From: Methylorubrum extorquens | GTDB lineage: Bacteria > Pseudomonadota > Alphaproteobacteria > Rhizobiales > Beijerinckiaceae | Assembly (NCBI RefSeq): GCF_024169925.1 | Contig: NZ_JALJXF010000002.1 | Coordinates: forward strand, 135,519-199,518 | DNA length: 64,000 bases | Direction: 5' to 3' | Part shown: in pieces, positions 42,634 to 50,897 of the stretch | How the letters are laid out: every line of letters starts with the position of its first letter | Numbering within the stretch: the first letter of the stretch is position 1 | Notes under the pieces: model-generated | Seen by the model: only the letters and a program-made list of their open reading frames with translations | Databases searched by the model: none | Told to the model about the DNA's origin: nothing | Program-made: the position numbers and the translations under genes

Positions 42634-43767
42634 TCAGGCCGGGAGGCGGATCGGGGCGTCGCGCGGCTGCGCGGCCAGCGGGACGGCGGCGTCGGCGCCG
42701 ACGACGAAGCTCTTCTCGACCTGCACGGAGGTGCCGTCGGCGAAGTGCCCGCCGGCTTCGAGGTTCACCACCATGCCGGGGGCGAGCACGGCATCGACCG
42801 GGTAGGTGCCGAGGCCGTCGCTCAGCACGGCGTCGCTCGGCGGCCCGAGCAGCGGCCATTCGCGGATGCCGAGGCCGAGGCCGTGCCCCTGCGCGACGAG
42901 GCCCGGGATCCGCCGCGCCTCGTCCTGCATCGCCGCCCAGGCCGAGGAAGCGGGCCGGCCCGGCCGCAGGGCGCGCTCGGCCGCCGCCAGCGCGGCGAGC
43001 GCGCCGGCGTGACGCTCGCGGTCGGCGGCCGTGAAGCCGGCCCGCGTCAGCGTCGTGCCGGTATCCGAGTAGTAGCGGCCACAGCGGGCACCGGCATCGA
43101 AGAAGAGGGCCGTGACGGGTTCCGGCGGCCTCGCGGCGTCGCACACGCCGCCGCCGGGCGCTCCGAAGACCAGGTGGTCGAAGTCGCAGTCCCGCTCCGC
43201 CAGGGCGACGCGGAACACGGTCCGCAGCGCCCGCGGATCGGCGTCGGCGGTCCAGGCGGCGAAGACGGCTTCCATCGCCGCCTCGGTGGCGGTCGCGGCC
43301 TCCCGCATCGTCCGGAGCGCCGCTTCGGTCTTCACCGCGCGCAGGCTGCGCAGCCAGAGCGAGGCGTCCCGGGTCGCCACCGGCTCCAGGCTTCGGGCGA
43401 GGCCGCGGCCGGCCCCGTCCCATTCCACACCGATGGTGCGGCCGGCGAGGCCCATCTCGGCCAGCAACAGGGACAGCGCGGCGTCGGCGTCGGCGGCCGG
43501 GCAGGCCCGGCCGTACAGCACGAGGCTGTCCGGCGCCGCCGCCTCGGCCGCCATCCGGGTGACCGCACGCGCCGCCAGCCCGACGCGACCGTCCCGGGTG
43601 AGGACGGCGTATCCGGCCTGGAAGGCGGCGTCGCCCGCGGGGCCGCCCATCCAGCCGCGCATCCGCTCGCCCAGCCACGTGAGATGGCCCGAGAGCAGAA
43701 ACACGCTCTCGGGCGTCGTCGCGACGACGGCCTCAACGTCCCGTTCGCACAGATGCTCCGGTGTCAT
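42634..43767 (-). CDS. M24-family (creatinase/aminopeptidase-fold) metalloenzyme
   Basis: 377 residues with the pita-bread fold. The five metal ligands of M24 enzymes are all present: D224 (LFFDAGARCG), D235 (RYYSDTGTT), H295 (AQGHGLGLG), E337 (VVNLEAGGH) and E351 (SVQVEKSF). Xaa-Pro peptidases, creatinases and related amide hydrolases share this. It is the promoter-proximal gene of the cyclitol operon, where a peptidase would be odd, so a small-molecule substrate is more likely. That is inference. Confidence 0.88.
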   Translation of the reverse strand: MTPEHLCERDVEAVVATTPESVFLLSGHLTWLGERMRGWMGGPAGDAAFQAGYAVLTRDGRVGLAARAVTRMAAEAAAPDSLVLYGRACPAADADAALSLLLAEMGLAGRTIGVEWDGAGRGLARSLEPVATRDASLWLRSLRAVKTEAALRTMREAATATEAAMEAVFAAWTADADPRALRTVFRVALAERDCDFDHLVFGAPGGGVCDAARPPEPVTALFFDAGARCGRYYSDTGTTLTRAGFTAADRERHAGALAALAAAERALRPGRPASSAWAAMQDEARRIPGLVAQGHGLGLGIREWPLLGPPSDAVLSDGLGTYPVDAVLAPGMVVNLEAGGHFADGTSVQVEKSFVVGADAAVPLAAQPRDAPIRLPA

Positions 43768-43963
43768 GTCTCCTCCCGCACTCCGTTCGACGGAGTGACT
43801 GGCTGTTCATATTTGAACTAGCGTTTCTGAGTAAGACTGCTAAAACAACCGGATCAACAGTACAACCCCTGATTCGTTGGCGGATCGATATTGCATTCTC
43901 GATGTCAGGGTGCTTCATATCGAAAACACGCAGTTCAGATATGAATTAATGGAGACGCGGAAG

Positions 43964-44734
43964 ATGGTGGGCACCAAGCCGATGCCGTTCGGGGAACTGG
44001 TCCGATCGGGCACGACCTACGGCACCTTCGTCGGCCTCGGTTCGACGGTCGCGGCGGAGGTCTGCGCGCTGGCGGGCTTCGACTGGCTGCTGTTCGACCT
44101 CGAACACGGGGCGGGCAACGAGCGCGACCTGATCGGCCAGATCGCCGTCGCCAAACGCCACGGCGTCGGCACGGCGGTGCGCGTCGAGACGCCGACGCGC
44201 ATCCGCTGCGGCCGCGTGCTCGACCTCGGCGTCGAGGCGGTGATGGCGCCCCGGCTCGACAGCGCCGAGGAGGCGGCGGCATTCGTCAGCCACCTGCGCT
44301 ACCCGCCGCAGGGCGACCGCGGCGTCGCGACCTACCACTCCGCCGCCGCCTTCGGCCTCGATCCCGACTATCTCGGCCGTGCCAACGACGCCGTGGTGGC
44401 GATCGTGCAGATCGAGACGCAGCCGGCCCTGTCGGACGTGGAGCGCATCGCCCGCACGCCCGGCGTCGATGTCCTCTTCGTCGGGCCGCGCGACCTCGCC
44501 GCAGCCCTCGGCACCACGCCCTCCCTCGACGCGCCCGACTTCGCCGCCGCCCTGCGCCGCGTGGTCTCCGCCTGCCGCAGTGCCGGCATCGGCGCCGGCG
44601 TGCTCGCGGGCGACGCGGCCAGCGCCGCGCGCTACGTCCAGATGGGCTTCGCCTTCGTCGGGATCGGCTCCGATTCCGCCTTCATCGCCCAGGGCGGGCG
44701 GCAGGCGATCCGGGCGGCCAAGGCGTTGACGTGA
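43964..44734 (+). CDS. HpcH/HpaI-family class II aldolase
   Basis: About 256 residues. GTFVGLGSTVAAEVCALAGFDWLLFDLEHG holds the catalytic H48; VRVETPT holds the substrate arginine; VAIVQIETQPAL holds the metal-binding Glu; and RGVATYHSAAAFG is the substrate loop. Such enzymes cleave 2-keto-3-deoxy acids to pyruvate or a relative plus an aldehyde. The start at 43964 (MVGTKPM) has GGAG nine bases before it; 43949 is an alternative. The gene is divergent from the iol-type operon and followed by an IclR regulator. Confidence 0.92.
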   Translation: MVGTKPMPFGELVRSGTTYGTFVGLGSTVAAEVCALAGFDWLLFDLEHGAGNERDLIGQIAVAKRHGVGTAVRVETPTRIRCGRVLDLGVEAVMAPRLDSAEEAAAFVSHLRYPPQGDRGVATYHSAAAFGLDPDYLGRANDAVVAIVQIETQPALSDVERIARTPGVDVLFVGPRDLAAALGTTPSLDAPDFAAALRRVVSACRSAGIGAGVLAGDAASAARYVQMGFAFVGIGSDSAFIAQGGRQAIRAAKALT

Positions 44735-44779
44735 GGCGCCGTCTCGGCGAGGTCGATCCTCGACGACGGGGAGTTGCCG

Positions 44780-45661
44780 ATGCAGTCCGACGAGAAGCTC
44801 AAGTATAGCGCCCCGGCCGCCGCCTGCGCCGCCGACCTCCTGCTCGCCCTCGCGCGGGCGGACGGCCCGATGACGCTGGCGGCGCTGATCGAGCGGACGA
44901 CCTATTCGCGCTCGCTGCTCTACCGCACCCTCAAGACCCTCGGCACCCGCGGCTTCGTCGTCGAGGAGGCCGCGCCCGGGATTTCGGGGAGCCTGCACTA
45001 CCGTCTCGGCTCGGCCGCGGCGGAGATCGGCGGCGCCTACCAGAGCAACGTCCCGTTCGAGGAGAGCGTCCGCTCCGCCCTGCGCGCCCTGGCGCAGCGG
45101 ACCGGTGAGACCGCGAGCGTGGCGACGATCGAGGGCGAGGACGTGCTCTACGTGATGCGCGAGGAGGGGCGCTACTCCGTGCTCGCGGTCTCGCGGGTCG
45201 GTAAGCGGCTGCCCGCCCACGCCACCGCCATGGGCAAGGCCCTGCTCGCCCGGTTCGACGACGGGGAGATCCGCGCCCTCTACGGGCGGGGCGAACTCCG
45301 GCGCTTCACCGGGAACACGATCACCGATTCCGGCGCCCTCCTGCGCAACCTCGCCGAGGTCCGCCTGCGCGGCTACGCGGTCGAGCATTCCGAACTGGTC
45401 CAGGGCCGCTGCTGCATTGCCTTCACGCTCCAGGCCGGCCCCGGTCCGGGCGACCTCCTGGGGATCAGCCTCTCCACCACGGAGGCGCGGTTCGAGGTCG
45501 AGCATGACGCGCTGATCCTGGAGGTTCTCTCCACGCGCGACGCGCTGCTGGCGGACCTGAGCCGGCGCCGGGTGCCGGGAGACCGGAAGGTCGCGCGCGA
45601 CCTCACCGCCTCCCTCGGTGCGATCTCGCGCCGGTCGGTGCCGGCGGCGGCCGGCACCTGA
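44780..45661 (+). CDS. IclR-family transcriptional regulator
   Basis: 293 residues: winged helix-turn-helix (MTLAALIERTTYSRSLLYRTLKTLGTRGFV) and effector domain (RTGETASVATIEGEDVLYVMREEGRYSVLAVSRVG, then LPAHATAMGKALLARF). GGGGAG six bases before 44780 supports this start. It follows the aldolase by 45 nt and lies next to the divergent cyclitol operon, so it is the obvious local regulator. The ligand is unknown. Confidence 0.93.
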   Translation: MQSDEKLKYSAPAAACAADLLLALARADGPMTLAALIERTTYSRSLLYRTLKTLGTRGFVVEEAAPGISGSLHYRLGSAAAEIGGAYQSNVPFEESVRSALRALAQRTGETASVATIEGEDVLYVMREEGRYSVLAVSRVGKRLPAHATAMGKALLARFDDGEIRALYGRGELRRFTGNTITDSGALLRNLAEVRLRGYAVEHSELVQGRCCIAFTLQAGPGPGDLLGISLSTTEARFEVEHDALILEVLSTRDALLADLSRRRVPGDRKVARDLTASLGAISRRSVPAAAGT

Positions 45662-45668
45662 ACCCGGA

Positions 45669-47375
45669 TCAGCCGCGGGCCGGAAATCGGCGCTCCTGGG
45701 TCGCGCCGGCATCGTAGCGGAGCGGCGAGCGGAAGGTCATGAACTCGACCCAGGTGCCCCACGGCATCCGGCCGAACCACAGCTGGTTGCCCGCCCCGGT
45801 CTCGCTGAGACCGAGGTCATTGGGGCCTTCGAGCAGCGTCCCGCCCGCGGCCGCGAACCGCTCCGTCGCCAGGGCGATGTCGTCCACGAACATGCTGAAG
45901 TGGTTGAGCCCGATATCGTTGATCCCCGCCGCCTCGGTGCGGGCGATCCCCGTGAGCTGGAACAGCTCGATGTTGGCCCCGTCGCCGAGGCGCATCTGGC
46001 AGGCGCCGCGCATGGTCGCGGTCTCCGGCAGGCCGTTGATCCGGCCGACATCGGCGGCCGTGAGCGGCGCGTCCGTCAGCTTGAGGTGGCGGTAGAGCAC
46101 CGTCGCGCCGAACGCCTCCTCGAGGAAGCGGATCGCCGCCTCCATGTCCGGCACCGTCATCGCGACGTGCTCGATGCCGTGGATGTTGGACAGGCCCCGC
46201 GGCGGCGAACGGCCGGTTACCGCGTCGCCGAGGCGGATGCCGGCCAGCTCCCGCGGTAGTTGCAGGGCGAGGACCTGCCAGGGCGCCCGCGTGCGGTCGT
46301 CGCCCCCGGTGCCGGAGGCGAGGTTCTCGAGCTGGGAGGCGGGGACCAGCAGGCGGCGCTGCCCGTCGATGCAGATGGCGTCGGGCGAGGCCAGCCGGTC
46401 GTCCTGCACCAGCGTCAGCATCCGCCCCTGCGGCGTCAGCACGGCGATCCGGCGGTTCTCGGCGTCGGACAGGTAGAGGTTGCCCAGCGTGTCCATCGCC
46501 GTGCCGCCGATGGTCGGGATCTCGGCGATGGTCTGGATCGCCGACGCGAGGTCGGCATCGGTCAGGCTCTCGTCGGTGAGCAGGGCCGTCGCGATCCGGC
46601 GGACCGGCCCGGTCGGCGTCGCCCAGTAGAGCCAGGCCCCGTCGGCATCGAGTTCGATCATGTCGCTGGCGACCGCGGGCCGGCGGCCGTCGGCATCGGC
46701 CAGGATGCGGCCGCCCTGCCCCTTCTGCGCCGCGCCCTCGGGCTTGCGCAGAAGCGGGTGGCCGGAGAGGCGGCGCAGGGTCCGGTTCGCCGCCAGATCG
46801 TGGACGATGATGCCGCCGAGCCCGGAATCGGTGACGTAGAGCATGTGGTCGTGCAGGCGCAGGTCGTTCATCGTCGCGCCGGCCGGCAGGATGTCGTCGC
46901 CGAAGCGGAGCACCGCGAGCACGGTCCCGGTGCGCGGATCGAGGCGGACGATCTTCTGCCCGCCCGGCACGGCACGCTCGCCCACGGCCCCCTGATCGAC
47001 GACCCACAGCGTCCCGTCGTTGAAGACGTGGACGGCGTTCACCATGACGAAGGCCGATTGCCCGTCGCCGCCCTGGCTCCACGCGTTCCACGCGCCACCG
47101 GGGAACGGCGACAGCGCCCCGTCCTGTTCGACCCTGACGAGCGAGGGGGTCTCTCTGTGGTCGGGGAAGCGCGGCAGGCCGAGGAACAGGGTGCCGTCCG
47201 GGGCGGCGGCGACGCCGTTGCACAGCCAGCGGGACTGCGCCGCGAGCGTGAGGACAGGCGTCGGCGCGGAGGCGGCACGCGCCGCCTGTGCGGTGGTCAT
47301 CGACATGGGGGGCAGAACTCCGCTGGCGGCAAGCACGGCAAGCGCGGATCGACGGGTGAAATGCGGCGGCAGCAT
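45669..47375 (-). CDS. exported beta-propeller (royal-jelly/yellow-like) protein fused to a VOC domain
   Basis: 568 residues. After a signal with a twin-arginine-like start (HFTRRSALAVLAASGVLP), residues about 35-375 form a six-bladed propeller with texts such as FNDGTLWVVDQGAVGE, HDHMLYVTDSGLGGIIVHDL and DGAWLYWATPTGPVRRIATALL, typical of the major-royal-jelly/yellow family. From about 400 a glyoxalase/VOC domain follows (IHGIEHVAMTVPDMEAAIRFLEEAFGATVLY ... GLNHFSMFVDDIALATERF). The fusion suggests lactonase- or epimerase-like work on a sugar derivative in the periplasm. It converges with the IclR gene (7-nt gap). No function is proven. Confidence 0.8.
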   Translation of the reverse strand: MLPPHFTRRSALAVLAASGVLPPMSMTTAQAARAASAPTPVLTLAAQSRWLCNGVAAAPDGTLFLGLPRFPDHRETPSLVRVEQDGALSPFPGGAWNAWSQGGDGQSAFVMVNAVHVFNDGTLWVVDQGAVGERAVPGGQKIVRLDPRTGTVLAVLRFGDDILPAGATMNDLRLHDHMLYVTDSGLGGIIVHDLAANRTLRRLSGHPLLRKPEGAAQKGQGGRILADADGRRPAVASDMIELDADGAWLYWATPTGPVRRIATALLTDESLTDADLASAIQTIAEIPTIGGTAMDTLGNLYLSDAENRRIAVLTPQGRMLTLVQDDRLASPDAICIDGQRRLLVPASQLENLASGTGGDDRTRAPWQVLALQLPRELAGIRLGDAVTGRSPPRGLSNIHGIEHVAMTVPDMEAAIRFLEEAFGATVLYRHLKLTDAPLTAADVGRINGLPETATMRGACQMRLGDGANIELFQLTGIARTEAAGINDIGLNHFSMFVDDIALATERFAAAGGTLLEGPNDLGLSETGAGNQLWFGRMPWGTWVEFMTFRSPLRYDAGATQERRFPARG

Positions 47376-47477
47376 AGGGAGGCAAACGGGAGGCACAATC
47401 GATAGTGGCTGGCCGCGGGGGCAAGGGACTCTTGCGTCCTCGGCGAGAGTCCGGATGAGGACGAGCGCGGCGGGCCG

Positions 47478-47909
47478 CTACGTATCCTGCGCTTCGAGCG
47501 GGACTTCGGCGAAGATGCCCGTATCCGGCTCGACGAACTCGATCGTGTTGCCCTCCGGATCGGCCACGAAGAGCGTGCCGATCCCGAAATCGAGCGGGTC
47601 GCCGGCATCGGTCACGGCGTGGGTCTCGTATTCGAGGCTTGCCATGTACGGCGTCACGCCCTGGCGCAGCAGCGCCGCCGCGGTCTCGCGCAGGCTCTCG
47701 ACCTCCAGCGCGAAGTGCTGCTCGATCCGGCCCGAGGCGGGCGCGTCGGGCGACGGCATCAGGTGCACGACGAAGCCGTTCCCGGCCCGCAGCCAGTTGG
47801 TCTTTGTCGGATGCGCGTCGAGGCCGATCACCTCGGTATAGAAGCGTCGCATCGCGTCGAGGTCGTGGGCGGCGATCGCCGTGTGATGCAGGCGCGTGAC
47901 GCGGATCAT
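47478..47909 (-). CDS. VOC/glyoxalase-family protein
   Basis: 143 residues from 47909 (MIRVTRLHHTAIAAHDLDAMRRFYTEVIGLDA). The paired beta-alpha-beta-beta-beta modules and candidate metal ligands (H8/H9, H in NGFVVHLMPS, E near EFVEPDTG) mark a vicinal-oxygen-chelate enzyme. It lies 102 nt upstream of the propeller-VOC gene on the same strand, so the two are likely co-expressed and may handle the same compound. Confidence 0.88.
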   Translation of the reverse strand: MIRVTRLHHTAIAAHDLDAMRRFYTEVIGLDAHPTKTNWLRAGNGFVVHLMPSPDAPASGRIEQHFALEVESLRETAAALLRQGVTPYMASLEYETHAVTDAGDPLDFGIGTLFVADPEGNTIEFVEPDTGIFAEVPLEAQDT

Positions 47910-48376
47910 GGCTATCCTCTTCGCAGGCGCGGCACCCGAGGCCCGCAGGTGACCGGCCGCCGCGCTCAAGGGCCGCGCGCAAGGGCGCTTCGACCGTCAA
48001 CGGCCCGGCGCCGCGCCGGTCTCTCGCCGACAGGGCCAGGCTGTCTTGCCGGGCGGGAGGGGGAAGCGATGCGCCGACCTCGGATTTCTGCCGGCGCGGA
48101 GAGACACCGTGTCCGTTTCGGAAAGAGACCGCCGCGCAAGCTTGATTTATAGATATGCTAATTCAACGAGAGATCAGCAATTCGAGCGCGGCGTGAGATT
48201 TCGATAGTCATCGAGCGTGCTGCCAATGCTGCACGCACGCATGTCCGCAAGAATTGTGTGGCGACCCGACTTGTCGCTCGCATGGGGCCGCACCGCGGTG
48301 CCGGCCGATAGGCAGTCGCGCGTCACGATCTCAAAACCAAGCGCATGTCGATCGAAGTGTCGGCGCCGGGGGGAAT
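47910..48376. other. 467-nt divergent intergenic region
   Basis: No gene is seen. An AT-rich patch at 48138-48185 (gatttatagatatgctaattc) is the best promoter candidate for the dehydrogenase genes to the right; the left edge should carry the promoter of the VOC genes. Confidence 0.4.
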
Positions 48377-49087
48377 ATGAACAGAAGGCAGATACTCGCC
48401 TCGATGGCGGCCCTTGCCGGCAACGCCTCCACCGCGCAGGCTGCGGAACTCAGCGGCGAGATGCCCTGGGAGCCCGGTCAGGCGAACGTTCCGCCGCTGC
48501 CCGATTCCGGGTCGGAGCGCTTCGTGTTCTTCACGCCTGCGGAAGCCGAGGCCGTGGGCGCCATGGCCGACCGGATCATCCCGGCGGACGACCTGAGCGT
48601 CGGCGGCCGGGAGGCGGGCTGCGTCCGCTTCATCGATCGTGAACTCGCCGGCCCCTACGGCCGGGCGGCGACGCAGTACCGCCTCGGCCGCTTCGTCAAG
48701 GGAACCGCCGAGCAGGGCATCCAATCCCCTCTCGCCCCGGCCGACCGCTACCGGCTCGGCCTCGCCGCCCTCGATCGCCACTGCCGCGCGGCCCACGGCA
48801 AGGGCTACGCGAGCCTGCCCCCGGACGAGCAGGACAAAGTCCTCTCGGCGATGGAGGCCGGAACGCTCGACCTCGGCGAGGTCGATGCGAAGGAGATGTT
48901 CGAGCAGATCCTGCAGAACGTCCGCGAAGGCTTCCTCGCCGACCCGCTCTACGGCGGCAACAAGGATCTCGTCAGCTGGCGGATGCTCGGATTTCCCGGA
49001 GCACAGTACGATTTCCGCGATGTCATCGACTTGAAGGGAAAGAAGCTCGACTTCGTTCCGGTCAGCATGATCGACAAGTCCCTTTGA
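48377..49087 (+). CDS. gluconate 2-dehydrogenase-type small (gamma) subunit
   Basis: 236 residues of the gluconate 2-dehydrogenase subunit 3 family. MNRRQILASMAALAGNASTAQA is an export signal (Tat-like). ERFVFFTPAEAEAVGAMADRIIPADD is the family hallmark, followed by CVRFIDRELAGPYG and a C-terminal WRMLGFPGAQYDFRDVIDLKGK. It acts as a chaperone/anchor that carries the flavoprotein across the membrane. It is the first gene of a three-gene dehydrogenase operon; the gap to the next gene is 36 nt. Confidence 0.92.
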   Translation: MNRRQILASMAALAGNASTAQAAELSGEMPWEPGQANVPPLPDSGSERFVFFTPAEAEAVGAMADRIIPADDLSVGGREAGCVRFIDRELAGPYGRAATQYRLGRFVKGTAEQGIQSPLAPADRYRLGLAALDRHCRAAHGKGYASLPPDEQDKVLSAMEAGTLDLGEVDAKEMFEQILQNVREGFLADPLYGGNKDLVSWRMLGFPGAQYDFRDVIDLKGKKLDFVPVSMIDKSL

Positions 49088-49123
49088 TTTCTGCCCCTTG
49101 ATCGTTCCGAAAGCTGTCGTCCG

Positions 49124-50896
49124 ATGACCAATGTTCGTCCAAAAGCCGATGCCGTGATCGTCGGTCTCGGCTGGTGCGGCTCGCTCATGGCCGAGGAGCT
49201 GACCCGGGCCGGCCTCAATGTCGTCGCCATCGAGCGCGGCCCCTGGGTCGAGACGGCCGTCGATTTCCCGCCCTCCGTCGATATGGACGAACTGCGCTGG
49301 GACACCCGGCGGGCGATGCTGCTGCCGCCGGCGATCGAGACCATCACCTTCCGCAACGACCCGACCCAGAAGGCGCTGCCCGCGCGGGACTGGAACTTCA
49401 ACGAGTGGGGCTACAATGTCGGCGGGTCGGGCACCCACTGGGCCGGCATGGCGTGGCGCTTCCTGCCGTTCGACTTCCAGCCCTACAGCATGACCGTCGC
49501 GCGCTACGGCGCCGAGCAGCTCCTCGACGGCCTGATCGTGCAGGATTGGGGCGTCACCTACGACGACCTCGAACCATTCTACGACCGGTTCGAGAAGATC
49601 GCCGGCGTGTCCGGCAAGGCCGGCAACCTCAAGGGCGAGAAGATCCCCGGCGGCAACATCTTCGAGGGGGCGCGCTCGGACGAGTATCCGCTGCCCCCCC
49701 TCAAGACGACCCGCCTGACCGACCTGTTCACCGAGGCCTCGGCCAGCCTCGGCTACCATCCCTTCATGGTTCCGGCGGGCCAGACCTCGGGGGCCTACAC
49801 CAACCCGCTCGGCGTCCGGATGGGGCCCTGCACCTATTGCGGCTACTGTCTGTATTACGGCTGCGGCAACTGGTCGAAATCGACGCCCAACAACTGCGTC
49901 GTCCCGGCGCTGATGCAGCGCAAGAACTTCAGCGTGCTGACCGAATCGACGGTGCTGCGCGCCAACCTCGCCCCGGACGGGACCACCGCCACCGGCGTGA
50001 CCTACGTCGACAAGGACAACCGGACCTGGGAGCAGCCGGCGGACATCGTCGTCTTCTCCGCCTTCCAGATGCAGAACGTGCGGCTGATGCTGCTCTCGAA
50101 GATCGGCAAGCCCTACGATCACGCGACCGGCGAGGGCGTCGTCGGCCGGGCCTACAGCTTCCAGACCGTGTCCGGCGCCAACATCTTCTTCGAGAACGAG
50201 TACCTGAACCAGTTCATCGGCGCCGGCGCCCTCTCGGCCCAGGTCGATGACTTCAACGGCGACAACTTCGACCATACCGGGATGGGCTTCATCGGCGGCG
50301 CCGGCATCCTCGTCGTCTCCCGCGGCGCCCGCCCGATCGGCAATGCCGACTTCCTCCCGCCCGGAACGCCCCGGTGGGGCAGCGCGTGGAAGAAGGCGTA
50401 CACCCACAGCTTCCAGAACGGGACGTTCCTGTTCGGCCAGGGCACGAGCTTCGCGCACAAGGACGCCTATCTCGACCTCGATCCCGAGTACAAGGACATC
50501 CACGGCCTCCCGCTCCTGCGGCTCACCTACGACTACAACGAGAACGACCGCCGCTCGGCGAAGCTGATCGAGGACAAGAGCGTCGAGATCGGCCGGAAGA
50601 TGGGAGCGAAGGTCGTCGTCGGCACGAACGCGACCAACCAGCACGCCTCGCCCTACCAGCTCGCCAGCGACCACACCAATGGCGGCGCGGTGATGGGGCT
50701 CGACCCGAAGACCAGCGCGCTCAACCGTTTCCAGCAGAGCTGGGACGTTCACAACGTCTTCGTCCTCGGCGCGTCGTCCTTTCCCAACAACGCCGGCTAC
50801 AACCCGACCGGAACGGTCGGCGCCCTGACCCTCTGGACTGCGAAAGCGATCATCGAGACTTATCTCGACAAGCGCGGTCCGCTGGTGGCGAATTGA
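49124..50896 (+). CDS. GMC-family flavoprotein, large subunit of a periplasmic sugar (acid) dehydrogenase
   Basis: 590 residues. The FAD-binding motif is VIVGLGWCGSLMAEELTRAGLNVVAIERG, with the second FAD stretch NVGGSGTHWAGMAWRF. CTYCGYCLYYGCGNWSKS may bind an Fe-S cluster, as seen in fructose and glucose dehydrogenases of this type. The C-terminal GASSFPNNAGYNPTGTVGALTLWTA holds the catalytic His/Asn region. It lacks its own signal peptide and would be exported with the small subunit. Substrates of relatives are gluconate, sorbitol, fructose or glucose. Confidence 0.93.
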   Translation: MTNVRPKADAVIVGLGWCGSLMAEELTRAGLNVVAIERGPWVETAVDFPPSVDMDELRWDTRRAMLLPPAIETITFRNDPTQKALPARDWNFNEWGYNVGGSGTHWAGMAWRFLPFDFQPYSMTVARYGAEQLLDGLIVQDWGVTYDDLEPFYDRFEKIAGVSGKAGNLKGEKIPGGNIFEGARSDEYPLPPLKTTRLTDLFTEASASLGYHPFMVPAGQTSGAYTNPLGVRMGPCTYCGYCLYYGCGNWSKSTPNNCVVPALMQRKNFSVLTESTVLRANLAPDGTTATGVTYVDKDNRTWEQPADIVVFSAFQMQNVRLMLLSKIGKPYDHATGEGVVGRAYSFQTVSGANIFFENEYLNQFIGAGALSAQVDDFNGDNFDHTGMGFIGGAGILVVSRGARPIGNADFLPPGTPRWGSAWKKAYTHSFQNGTFLFGQGTSFAHKDAYLDLDPEYKDIHGLPLLRLTYDYNENDRRSAKLIEDKSVEIGRKMGAKVVVGTNATNQHASPYQLASDHTNGGAVMGLDPKTSALNRFQQSWDVHNVFVLGASSFPNNAGYNPTGTVGALTLWTAKAIIETYLDKRGPLVAN

Positions 50897-50897
50897 G

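Noticed and set aside
40728..43034. 768-codon plus-strand open frame
   Set aside because: Shadow of iolD and the M24 gene; no motif and typical mirror composition.
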